Positions 1 through 8,078 of a stretch of DNA of 64,000 nucleotides are shown here, piece after piece. Made by a program: the position numbers and the translations under genes. The number at the start of each line of letters is the position of its first letter. Positions within the stretch are counted from its first letter, which is position 1. Source of the stretch: Novosphingobium flavum (GTDB taxonomy: Bacteria; Pseudomonadota; Alphaproteobacteria; Sphingomonadales; Sphingomonadaceae); assembly GCF_014230315.1 (NCBI RefSeq), contig NZ_JACLAW010000012.1, positions 62,001 through 126,000 of the forward strand, in the 5' to 3' direction. The notes under the pieces are model-generated. The model was given only the letters and a program-made list of their open reading frames with translations, had not been told where the DNA came from and ran no database searches.

Positions 1-2
1 GC

Positions 3-1835
3 GATCTCAAGAGCTGGTACCGCGATGCCGTGTCGAGCGTACTGACCGGGCACGAATATTCGCAGGGCGACGGCGATGGCGGGGTGACCCTACCGGCCGA
101 CCTGACACGGGCCTGGGCCGGTTTTACCGCCGTGCGGCCCGGCGGCTACGACCGTGTCACGATCGAGATCCGCGTGGCCGGCGCCCCGGTCCGCTTCCGC
201 GTCCTGCCCACCGGCGCGCTGCACGACCGCGCGTGGGATTCGGTCAAGGTCGATCCAGCCAGCGGCAAGGTGGTCGAAATCGAGCCCTACGGTTTCCGCA
301 AGGGTGCGCCGATGCCGCTCGGCGAGAAGATCGTCGCCAATATGCTGGCGATCCATCGCGGCGGATTCTTCGGCTGGCCGGGGCGGATCTGGCTGATGGT
401 CTCGAGCCTGCTGATGCCGCTGTTCGGCATTACCGGCCTGCTCCTCTACTTCGATCGCCGGCGCAAGAAAAAGGCCCTGCGCGCGGCCGGGGCCGAGGTC
501 CCGGCGCTGGCCCTTGGCGGCGATGGCAGTTTTATCGTCGCTCACGCCAGCCAGACCCGCACGGCTGAAGGACTCGCGCGGCAGACGGCGGCGGCCTTCG
601 CCGCCAGCGGGGTCGCGGTCGATCTCGTCGCGGCCAACCGCCTCGATCCGGCCATGCTGGCGCGGGCGCGGACGCTGCTCTTCATCGCCAGCACATACGG
701 CGATGGCGAACCGCCCGACACGGCTCGTCGTTTCGTCCGCGAATGCCTTGAAAAGGACGCCGACCTGACCGGCCTGTCCTACGCCGTGCTCGCGCTCGGA
801 GACCGCGAATATCCGCTGTTCTGCCGTTTCGGCCAGGCGATCGACCAGTGGCTTGCCGCCAATGGCGCGCGGCAACTGTTCGCCGCCGTCGAGGTCGATG
901 GCAGCGATCCCGCGGCGCTCGGCCAATGGCGTGCCCGGTTGGCCGCCATGGGCGCCGAGAGCGGGGCGATTGCCGCCGAGGAGGCCCGCTTCGAGCCATG
1001 GCGGCTGGCCGAGCGCCGTTTGCTCAACCCCGGCAGTCCCGGCGGTCCGGTCTACCATGTCGCGCTTGAACCGGTGGCGGGCACGGCCCATTGGGCGGCG
1101 GGCGATATTGCCACCGTCCTGCCCGACCCGGCCGGTGGCGGGGCCGATCTCGAGCGCGCTGCCGGGGAACTGGTCGGCGCACTGGGCGTGGCCCATGCGC
1201 CCGCTTCTGCCGAGACAGCCACCCGGCCGCAGGCCGCGCACCGCGACTATTCGATCGCCTCGGTCCCGGCGATGGGGCGGCTCGAGTTCATCGTCCGGCA
1301 AGTGCGGCACGAGGACGGCCGGCTTGGCCACGGCTCGGGCTGGCTGACCGAGCGCGCGGCGCCCGGCGCCGAGGTTTCGCTGCGGATCAAGCCGAACGCC
1401 TCGTTCCACACGCCGGAAGACGATCGCCGCCTGATCCTGATCGGCAACGGCACCGGGCTTGCCGGGCTGCTGGCCCATGTCCGCCACCGCGCGGCGGGCA
1501 ATGCGGCGCCGGTCTGGCTCCTGTTCGGCGAGCGCAGCCGGGCCCACGACCGCCTCTGCGGCGAGGAACTCGATGCCCATGTCGCCTCGGGCGTGGTGTC
1601 GCGGATCGACCTGGCCTTTTCGCGCGATCCCGCAGACGGCCGCTACGTCCAGGACCTTGTTGCCGAACAGGCCGCGGGTCTGCGCGAATGGGTGGAGGGC
1701 GGGGCCGCGATCATGGTCTGTGGCAGCCTTGCCGGAATGGCCCCGGCGGTGGACCGCGCCCTGCGCGCCGCGCTCAGCGACGAGCAGGTGGAAACCCTGA
1801 TGGATGCCGGCCTCTACCGCCGCGACGTCTACTGA
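3..1835 (+). CDS. PepSY-TM / flavodoxin / FAD-NAD(P)H reductase fusion (5' partial)
   Basis: This is a membrane flavoprotein reductase, probably moving NAD(P)H electrons across or at the inner membrane (such fusions often sit with ferric-siderophore uptake). The frame is open to the window edge, so the N-terminus is missing. Seen in order: the end of a PepSY-TM domain with one transmembrane segment followed by a basic RRRKKK stretch; a flavodoxin domain (HASQTRTAEG phosphate loop, STYGDGEPPD, LALGDREYPLFC); then an FAD/NADP reductase module with RDYSIAS, GHGSGWL, GNGTGLAG and the terminal YRRDVY typical of CysJ-type sulfite reductase flavoproteins. The domain order, rather than the CysJ resemblance alone, argues against assimilatory sulfite reductase. 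The physiological electron acceptor cannot be read from the sequence. Confidence 0.85.
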   Translation, partial: DLKSWYRDAVSSVLTGHEYSQGDGDGGVTLPADLTRAWAGFTAVRPGGYDRVTIEIRVAGAPVRFRVLPTGALHDRAWDSVKVDPASGKVVEIEPYGFRKGAPMPLGEKIVANMLAIHRGGFFGWPGRIWLMVSSLLMPLFGITGLLLYFDRRRKKKALRAAGAEVPALALGGDGSFIVAHASQTRTAEGLARQTAAAFAASGVAVDLVAANRLDPAMLARARTLLFIASTYGDGEPPDTARRFVRECLEKDADLTGLSYAVLALGDREYPLFCRFGQAIDQWLAANGARQLFAAVEVDGSDPAALGQWRARLAAMGAESGAIAAEEARFEPWRLAERRLLNPGSPGGPVYHVALEPVAGTAHWAAGDIATVLPDPAGGGADLERAAGELVGALGVAHAPASAETATRPQAAHRDYSIASVPAMGRLEFIVRQVRHEDGRLGHGSGWLTERAAPGAEVSLRIKPNASFHTPEDDRRLILIGNGTGLAGLLAHVRHRAAGNAAPVWLLFGERSRAHDRLCGEELDAHVASGVVSRIDLAFSRDPADGRYVQDLVAEQAAGLREWVEGGAAIMVCGSLAGMAPAVDRALRAALSDEQVETLMDAGLYRRDVY

Positions 1836-1902
1836 GCCCAAATGAATTCGAGTTAATCTCGCTCCCATCTCCCGGACAAGCGGGCGGGCCTAACAGGCAA
1901 TC

Positions 1903-2670
1903 ATGGCCATCAGCAGGCGCAGATTGGGGAGACCGGAGGGCACGCCTTCGCGCGCCGCGCGTGTTGGCGTGTGGGCCGTGCTGATCGTGGCCGCCGGGCT
2001 GCTCGTCACTTTCGCGCTCGGCGGCTATTTCGACCGTGAGCCCTATGCCCTCGTTGCCGCCCCGCAGCAGCGCGCCGCGCCGCCGCTCGCGGTGGTCTAC
2101 TGGTCGGGCGACATGGGGATGCGGGTCGGGATCGGCGAAGGGCTGGTCGACCGGATCGCGGCGCGCGGGGTGCCGGTGCTCACGGTCAGCTCGCCGGTGC
2201 TATTTGCCAGCCAGCGCAGCCGCGCCTTCGTCGAGGCCGAGGTCGCCCGCTCGATCCGCGAGGCGCTGGTCCGCACCGGGGCCCGGCAGGTCTCGGTGAT
2301 CGGCAACTCGTTCGGGGCCGACATGGTCGGCATCGGCATCGCCGCCCTGCCGGCCGACCTGCGCGCGCGCATCGCCAGCGTGGTGCTGGTCGTGCCGGGA
2401 ACCTCGGCCTATTTCCAGGCCAACCCGCTCGGCTTCGCCTACCTTGGCGAGGGCGCGGCCTCGCCCCTTGCCACGGTGCCCAGCCTGCGCGGCCTGCCGG
2501 TCACCTGCATCTATGCCACCGGGGAAGACGACAGCCTGTGCCGCGCCCCGGTCGCCGCCAGCGCCCGGCGCGTGGCGATCGACGATTGGCACATGATGCT
2601 GTTCAGCCGCGAGCAACTGGGGCGGGCCTTGGTCGATGCGGTGTTCCAACCGCCGGGCCCGATGGCCTGA
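1903..2670 (+). CDS. VirJ/AcvB-family serine hydrolase, putative aminoacyl-phosphatidylglycerol hydrolase
   Basis: An alpha/beta-hydrolase of 255 aa with one N-terminal membrane/signal segment (about residues 22-41) that should place it in the periplasm. The nucleophile elbow is GNSFG with Ser136; Asp209/Asp210 and His230 (DDWHMM) are candidates for the rest of the triad. The overall pattern (VVYWSGD near the start, VPGTSAYF, cysteine after GEDDS) fits the VirJ domain. In Agrobacterium and Rhizobium, AcvB hydrolyses lysyl-phosphatidylglycerol and is encoded beside the synthase LpiA/MprF. Here MprF lies two genes downstream in the same direction, which supports the same role. Substrate is inferred from context. 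Confidence 0.75.
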   Translation: MAISRRRLGRPEGTPSRAARVGVWAVLIVAAGLLVTFALGGYFDREPYALVAAPQQRAAPPLAVVYWSGDMGMRVGIGEGLVDRIAARGVPVLTVSSPVLFASQRSRAFVEAEVARSIREALVRTGARQVSVIGNSFGADMVGIGIAALPADLRARIASVVLVVPGTSAYFQANPLGFAYLGEGAASPLATVPSLRGLPVTCIYATGEDDSLCRAPVAASARRVAIDDWHMMLFSREQLGRALVDAVFQPPGPMA

Positions 2671-2683
2671 ATCGAGTCGTGCC

Positions 2684-3115
2684 ATGATCAAGTTTTCGCT
2701 CCGCCCCGCTGCCCTCCTCGCCGCCGCGCTCGCCGCGTGCTTCGGCGCGGCGCCGTCTCAGGCCGGCATCAGGCGCGTCAATGCCCCGCTGAGCGGGCTC
2801 TGGCGCAATCCCTACGGCACGGTCGACGTGCGGATCGACGAATGCGGTGACAAGATCTGTGGCGTGGTCGCCTCGGCCACGCCCGACGCGCTGGCCGATG
2901 CGCGCGATTCGGGCTATCCGCGCCTGATCGGGCTCGAACTGTTGCAGGACTACCGGGCCGACAAACCGGGCCACTGGGTGGGCACCGTGCTGGTCCCCGA
3001 TCTCGGCCGCAGCTTCGCCTCGCACATCGAGCTGATCGACGCCAACCACGCCAGGATCTCGGGCTGCCTGTGGCGCCAGTTCCTGTGCAAGAGCCAGATA
3101 TGGCAACGGCTCTAG
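2684..3115 (+). CDS. DUF2147 family exported protein
   Basis: A small protein of 143 aa with a clear signal peptide (MIKFSLRPAALLAAALAACF, cleavage near SQAG). The mature part has the DUF2147 pattern: GLWRNPYGTVDVRI near the start, ECGDKICG with two cysteines, and a C-terminal GCLWRQFLCKSQIW block with two more cysteines. The four cysteines suggest periplasmic disulfides. A longer in-frame start exists 48 bases upstream but would put a basic tail in front of the signal peptide and overlap virJ, so the ATG after the virJ stop was chosen. Its 3' end overlaps the mprF start, so the two are probably translationally coupled. Biochemical function of the family is unknown. Confidence 0.75.
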   Translation: MIKFSLRPAALLAAALAACFGAAPSQAGIRRVNAPLSGLWRNPYGTVDVRIDECGDKICGVVASATPDALADARDSGYPRLIGLELLQDYRADKPGHWVGTVLVPDLGRSFASHIELIDANHARISGCLWRQFLCKSQIWQRL

Positions 3116-5682
3116 CCCCGCCGCCCGCCGTCCGGCATCGGGGCGTTCAGGCCGCCGCCGCCCTTGCGGTGCTGGCGCTGGGGCTGGTCGCGGTGATTTT
3201 CGCCGCGCGGATGGGGCTGGGCTTCAACCTGCGCGAACTCGTTCTCGCCCTGCGGAGCATCCCGCCGCTCCGGCTCGCCGCATCGCTGGCCTGCACCGCC
3301 GCGAGCTATCTCGTGCTGGTCGCCTACGATCTCGTCGCGCTCGGCAGCCTCGGGCAAGGCGTGCCGCTGCGCCGCGTCGCGCGGACTGCCTTCACCTCGC
3401 AGGCGCTTGGTCACACCCTCGGCTTCTCGCCGCTGACCGGGGGCTCGGTCCGCCTGCGCCTCTATGGCGCGGCCGGGGTGCCCGCCGCCGCGGTCGCCCG
3501 GATTGTCGCCATGACCAGCGCCGCCTTCTGGAGCGGGGTGGTTCTCGCCGCCGCGACATGCCTGCTGCTCGCGCGGGCGCCGGTCGGCTTCGGCCGCCTT
3601 GTCATGCTGCCGGGCTCGGCCCATGCGGCGGGCGAGCTCGCCTTCGCCGCGCTCGGCGCGGGGGCATTGCTCTTCGCCATGGTTCCGGCCCTGCGCAGCC
3701 GCTTCGGCGCGCTGCTTGCCTTGCGGCGCCCGCTGCTGCTGGTCCTGCTGGTCCCGCTCGGGGTGATCGACCTTGCGCTCTCGGCCCTAGCGCTGTTCTT
3801 GCTGCTGCCGCCGGGCGGGGCCTTCGCCGGCTTCTTCCCGGTCTATGCCCTCGCTATTCTCGCCGGGCTGGCCAGCCATGCCCCCGGCGGGGTCGGGGTG
3901 TTCGAGGCGGTGATGCTGGCCGGCGCGCGTCCGGCGGCCGGGTGGGCGGGCGCCGCGCTCGCCGCCGCCCTGCTGGCCTACCGGGCGATCTACTATCTCG
4001 TGCCTTTCGTCTTCGCCCTGCTGCTCAACCTCGCCTGCGAGGCGGCCCCGCTCGGCCAGCGGCTGAGGCCGCTGCGCCGCGCCGCCGACATCGTCCTGTT
4101 CGAGGTCAGCCCGGCGCTGATGGGCGCGCTGACCTTCGCGGGCGGCGTGGTCCTGCTGCTCTCGGGCGCCATGCCGTCGATCCACGGCCGGATGCACGCC
4201 CTGCTCTCGGTCGTGCCGCTGCCCTTTGTCGATGGCTCGCACCTTGCCGCCAGCCTGATCGGCACGGCCCTGCTGCTGGTTGCCCCGGCCCTGCTCGAAC
4301 GGCTGGAGAGCGGGATGCGCGCGGCGCGCCTGCTGTTCATGCTCGGCGCCGCCTTCTCGCTGACCAAGGGGCTGGATTTCGAGGAGGCGATCCTCATGCT
4401 CGGGCTCGTCGGCCTGCTCCAGCTGGCCGCGCCCGCCTTCTATCGCCGCACTGCCGGGGCCTTCTCGGTGGGTGGGGCGGGGTGGCTCCTCGCCGCCGCC
4501 GCCGCGGTCACCGTCTCCACCGCCTGCGGCCTGCTCGCCTATCGCCACCTGCCCTATTCCAACCTCCTGTGGTGGGAATTCGCGCTGCGCGGCGATGCGC
4601 CCCGCTTCCTGCGCGCCAGCTTTGCCGCCGGGATCGTCGTCGCCGCCGTGGCGCTCAACCGGATGCTCCACCGCGCCGAGGCTTTCGGCGGCCTGCCCCG
4701 CTTGCCCGAGGAGGTCGCGGTGCGCGCCGCGCCCCTCTCTCCCCGCAGCGACGCCGCGCTGGCCTTTACCGGCGACAAGCACTTCATCGTCCACCCGGCC
4801 GGTGATGCCTGGCTGATGTTCCGCCAGCAGGGCCGGACCTGGCTGGTGATGGGCGACCCGGTCGGCCCGCGCGAGCGCTGGTCGGAATTGTGCTGGATCC
4901 TGCGCCGGCAGAGCGACGCGGCCTATGCCCGCCTGTGCTTCTACCAGATAAGCACGGCCATGCTCCCCGTTGCGATCGAGCTTGGCCTGCGCATCATCAA
5001 GTACGGCGAGGAGGCCCGCATCGACCCGGCCGGCTTCAGCCTCGACGGCGCGCGGATGAAGAGCCTGCGCAACGGCCACGCCCGGGCCCTGCGCGAAGGA
5101 CTGCAACTGCGCGTGATCCCGGCGGCCGAGGTTGGCGGCTGGCTCCCCGCCCTCGCGCCGGTCTCGGAGGACTGGCTCTCCCAGCGCGGCCAGCGTGAGA
5201 AGAGCTTCAGCCTGGGCCACTTCACCCCGTCCTACCTGCGCCATTTTGACATGGCCGTCGTCGTCCGCAAGGAGGCGCCGGACCGCCCGCTGGCCTTCGC
5301 CAACCTGTGGCGCTCGGGCGACGGGGCCGAGCTGTCGGTCGACCTGATGCGCCACGTGGTCGACATGCCGCCGGGAACGATGGACTTCCTCTTCATCGAA
5401 CTGATCGCCCGCGCCCGCGCCGAGCGCTGCGCCCATTTCAACCTCGGCCTCGCGCCGCTCTCGGGAGTGACCGGGGGCAAGCTGGCCCCGCGCTGGGCGC
5501 GCCTTTCCAATCTCGCTTTCGCGGTCGACGCCGGGGCCTATGGCTTTTCCGGCCTCCGGCGCTTCAAGGAGAAATATGCGCCCGCATGGGAGCCGCGTTT
5601 CATCGCCGCTCCCGCTGGGATCGCCGGCCTGCGCGCCCTGATCGACACGATCCGCGCGATCGGGGCAAAACCGGGGGGCTGA
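3100..5682 (+). CDS. mprF: MprF: phosphatidylglycerol lysyl/alanyl-transferase and flippase
   Basis: A bifunctional inner-membrane protein of 860 aa. The N-terminal half is a polytopic membrane domain (LPG synthase TM/flippase, around 12-14 hydrophobic segments, with motifs such as SHAPGGVGVFEAVML). The C-terminal third is the soluble DUF2156 GNAT-type aminoacyl-tRNA:phosphatidylglycerol transferase (FTGDKHFIVHP, VMGDPVGPRE, LRIIKYGEEA, GMKSLRNGH-like, FKEKYAPAWEPRFI). It transfers an amino acid from tRNA to phosphatidylglycerol and flips the product, lowering surface negative charge. The ATG overlapping the preceding stop was preferred over a GTG 30 bases upstream. Neighbouring virJ-like hydrolase would counteract it. 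Whether Lys, Ala or Arg is used cannot be told from sequence. Confidence 0.92.
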   Translation: MATALAPPPAVRHRGVQAAAALAVLALGLVAVIFAARMGLGFNLRELVLALRSIPPLRLAASLACTAASYLVLVAYDLVALGSLGQGVPLRRVARTAFTSQALGHTLGFSPLTGGSVRLRLYGAAGVPAAAVARIVAMTSAAFWSGVVLAAATCLLLARAPVGFGRLVMLPGSAHAAGELAFAALGAGALLFAMVPALRSRFGALLALRRPLLLVLLVPLGVIDLALSALALFLLLPPGGAFAGFFPVYALAILAGLASHAPGGVGVFEAVMLAGARPAAGWAGAALAAALLAYRAIYYLVPFVFALLLNLACEAAPLGQRLRPLRRAADIVLFEVSPALMGALTFAGGVVLLLSGAMPSIHGRMHALLSVVPLPFVDGSHLAASLIGTALLLVAPALLERLESGMRAARLLFMLGAAFSLTKGLDFEEAILMLGLVGLLQLAAPAFYRRTAGAFSVGGAGWLLAAAAAVTVSTACGLLAYRHLPYSNLLWWEFALRGDAPRFLRASFAAGIVVAAVALNRMLHRAEAFGGLPRLPEEVAVRAAPLSPRSDAALAFTGDKHFIVHPAGDAWLMFRQQGRTWLVMGDPVGPRERWSELCWILRRQSDAAYARLCFYQISTAMLPVAIELGLRIIKYGEEARIDPAGFSLDGARMKSLRNGHARALREGLQLRVIPAAEVGGWLPALAPVSEDWLSQRGQREKSFSLGHFTPSYLRHFDMAVVVRKEAPDRPLAFANLWRSGDGAELSVDLMRHVVDMPPGTMDFLFIELIARARAERCAHFNLGLAPLSGVTGGKLAPRWARLSNLAFAVDAGAYGFSGLRRFKEKYAPAWEPRFIAAPAGIAGLRALIDTIRAIGAKPGG

Positions 5683-5773
5683 CCCCGCCATTCGCTGGAC
5701 AATCCGCCGCTACTCCTGTGTATGGCAGGGCATAAGGATCGTGCCCCGCGGGGCCATGACGGGTGGACAATCG

Positions 5774-6163
5774 ATGGGATGGAAGTTCCTGCTGCCGGGC
5801 CTGTGCCTGGTTTCTGCCAGCGCCGCCTTCGGCGCGGCCGGCTACGTCAACAACGCCGAACAGTGGGGCAAGCTGGCCCCGGCGGAAAAGGCGGCCTATG
5901 TCCAGGGTCTCAACGACACGGCCAATTTCGTCTACACGAACGACGACCTGCAGACCGGGATCGTCAAGGCTGCGCGCACCCGCTGCCTGATCCAGACCAA
6001 GATGGCGCCCAACCTGCTGTCCGACGTGATCACCATGGCTTACGAGAAGAACGCTCAGCTGCGGAGCCAGCCGCCGATGCTGGTCTATATCACCCGCCTG
6101 TCCGACATCTGCCGCGTCATCATCAACGAGGATCGCGCCCGCTTCGGGCTCCCTCCGCAGTAG
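5774..6163 (+). CDS. Small exported hypothetical protein, Rap1a/Tai-like
   Basis: About 129 aa with an N-terminal signal peptide (MGWKFLLPGLCLVSASAAFG). The mature part is helical, with YVQGLNDTANF, one cysteine in RTRCLIQTK and another in SDICRVI, spaced as in the small periplasmic Rap1a/Tai-like immunity-type proteins. That resemblance is only a pattern and no cognate effector is nearby. ATG codons 18 and 33 bases upstream are in frame; the chosen one gives the cleanest signal peptide. It follows mprF by about 90 bases and may be cotranscribed or independent. Function unknown. Confidence 0.55.
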   Translation: MGWKFLLPGLCLVSASAAFGAAGYVNNAEQWGKLAPAEKAAYVQGLNDTANFVYTNDDLQTGIVKAARTRCLIQTKMAPNLLSDVITMAYEKNAQLRSQPPMLVYITRLSDICRVIINEDRARFGLPPQ

Positions 6164-6284
6164 GGGGCGCAGGGCGGCAGACCGGTTGCGCAATTAGGCA
6201 ATAGCTCCGTCATTGCGACCGACGGCGGGGCTGTGCCCCTCGTAATGAAGAGTGTTTGAGGTCGGGCGCACGGCTCCAAAAGGA

Positions 6285-6314
6285 AAGGGCTCGCCGGTCG
6301 CCCGGCGAGCCCTT
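6285..6314 (-). terminator. Rho-independent terminator of the adhesin gene
   Basis: A perfect 13-bp stem (AAGGGCTCGCCGG and its complement) with a 4-base loop. On the minus strand it is followed by TTCCTTTTGG, a U-rich tail. It lies about 20 bases past the stop of the autotransporter gene. Confidence 0.8.
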
Positions 6315-6335
6315 CCTGTTTGTGTCGCCTCTGGC

Positions 6336-7499
6336 TCAGAAGCCGAAGGTGAAGCCGCCGCGCAGCGAGGTGCCGCCGTAGCTGTGGAAGCTGGTGGCGA
6401 CGCCCGCGTTGATCGCAACGCTGTCGCTGACCATGATGCCCAGCTGGCCGGCGATCGCCACTTCGTCGCGGAAGGCGCCGATGTTGGCGGTCACGTTGAC
6501 CTTCTTGCCGGGCAGGAACATGCCGCCCGACAGGGCGACGGCCGTGGCGATGCCGGCGTCCGAACGCTTGCGGTTGGCTTCGACCAGCGAGGCCAGCGTG
6601 TTGATCGACGAGTTCACGCCGGCAACCGCGGTCGAGATTGCGGTGTTCATCTGGCCCAGGTTCACTGCGTCGGTCGTGGCGGTGCCGGTGCCGACGTTGG
6701 TGATCTTGCCGCCGTTCACGTTGACCGAGGTGGCCGAGACCGCGCCGGTGGTGATGCCGGTGGCGCCAACGGTGGTGGTGGCGGTGCCGTTGGTCACGGC
6801 GAAGCCCGAGGAGCTGATCGAGGCAGCCGAGGCCAGAGCCAGCGGGCCGACCGTGATCGCGCCGGTAGCCGGAGCGAACGAGGCGGTGCCGGTGTAGGTC
6901 GAGAAGGTCGCGCCCGAGGTGGTTACGCCCACGGTGTTCTCGGTGACGTTGACCGTGCCGTTGGCGTTCAGCGAGCCCGACGACAGCGTACCGCCATAGG
7001 TCATGGCGCCGCCGGCGGAGGCATTACCCGAAACGCCGCTGACCGACAGGGCCGTCACGGTCGGCGAGCCGACGTTGACCGCGCCGCCACCGCTGGTGGT
7101 CTGGCCGATCGAGGTCGGCGGGGTGCCCGGTGCGTAGGAGGTGGTCAGCGTGGTGGTGACCGTCTGGTTCTGGCTGCCGGTGCCCGAGCCGCTGACCGAG
7201 TAGTTCTGCGAGGTGCCCGAGAAGGTAACCGTGCCGGTGGTCGTGCCGCTGCCGCTGGTGTTGAGCGACTGCGACTGCACGGTGGTCACCGTGTTGACGA
7301 AGGGCGCAGTGGTGCTGTCACCGGTCGTCGAGGTCGACGACGAGCCGAGGGTGACCGAGGTCGTGGTCGTCGTGGCGACGGTGAAGGTCGTGGCGGCGAA
7401 GACCGGGCCCGAGGCCGGGGTGATCGACTGCGCGTGAGCCGGAACGGCAGCCGAGGCAGCCATTACTGCGCCCAGCAGGATTTTTTCCCTCATTTCCAT
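6336..7499 (-). CDS. YadA-like trimeric autotransporter adhesin
   Basis: An exported outer-membrane protein of 387 aa. Seen: a signal peptide (MEMREKILLGAVMAASAAVPAHAQS); a passenger of roughly 270 aa made almost only of Thr, Ser, Gly, Val, Ala and Asn in short beta-roll-like repeats; the neck motif TTDAVNLGQMNTAIS; a short coiled coil; and a C-terminal YadA-type anchor of about 70 aa (RSDAGIATAVALSGG ... RGGFTFGF) ending in phenylalanine. The start was moved well inside the longest frame because a GGAG sits 7-9 bases upstream of this ATG and the signal peptide begins here. It is short for the family. The next genes across the divergent intergenic region are two GT41 glycosyltransferases, so the Ser/Thr-rich passenger may be glycosylated (inference). 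Confidence 0.88.
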   Translation of the reverse strand: MEMREKILLGAVMAASAAVPAHAQSITPASGPVFAATTFTVATTTTTSVTLGSSSTSTTGDSTTAPFVNTVTTVQSQSLNTSGSGTTTGTVTFSGTSQNYSVSGSGTGSQNQTVTTTLTTSYAPGTPPTSIGQTTSGGGAVNVGSPTVTALSVSGVSGNASAGGAMTYGGTLSSGSLNANGTVNVTENTVGVTTSGATFSTYTGTASFAPATGAITVGPLALASAASISSSGFAVTNGTATTTVGATGITTGAVSATSVNVNGGKITNVGTGTATTDAVNLGQMNTAISTAVAGVNSSINTLASLVEANRKRSDAGIATAVALSGGMFLPGKKVNVTANIGAFRDEVAIAGQLGIMVSDSVAINAGVATSFHSYGGTSLRGGFTFGF

Positions 7500-8078
7500 A
7501 GAACAACACTCCGATTCATGGCCGAATGGCCGAATGAGTCGAGTTACCGGCGCCAATTTTGGATGCGTTTTATCGTTCGGAATCCTTGTGGAATTCCGGC
7601 AACCGTTTGTTTTGATTGCATCCAATCTTGGCTTCGTCCCCCAACAACCCCTAAGTCACTGAAACTGCCGGGTAATGCATGTGCGATTGCAATAAACCCG
7701 GATTTCTCAATGCCGCCGAATGATTATCGGGCCGCTCGATACAGGTCAAGCCTGCGAAATGACTCTGAAATCCATTGAAATAACTGTCATTTATTTTTCA
7801 GTTTTGAATTACAACTAAAAATAATTTGGCAATCACAAATAATTACCGCAGCCGCGAAAGCGGCATCGGGCGCCGGGTATATCTGTTGGTAGTATGGCGT
7901 GTTAACGAAATATCTTTATTTTACAGGCGCTTGATCATTTCATCGCAAGATCGGGCAATTTGCGGACGGATTGCGGCGAAGCCATTGGAACGCGGGCGCA
8001 GTAATGATAGCCGTCACCAATAGGGGCAACGAACCGCCCGCGCCGCAAGGAGCGGGCGGGGCGCATCAGGGAGCAACA
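7500..8078. promoter_or_regulatory. Long divergent intergenic region between adhesin and glycosyltransferases
   Basis: About 580 bases with no convincing gene. The part around 7755-7850 is markedly AT-rich (runs such as ATTTATTTTTCAG and AACTAAAAATAATTTGG), unlike anything else in this window. It presumably holds both divergent promoters and possibly a nucleoid-protein site. An 8-base tandem repeat (ATGGCCGA twice) lies at 7518-7533 in the adhesin leader. No exact promoter is assigned. Confidence 0.5.

Noticed and set aside
7518..7533. Tandem 8-base repeat ATGGCCGA in the adhesin leader as a phase-variation tract.
   Set aside because: Only two copies, outside the coding region; too short to support slippage.
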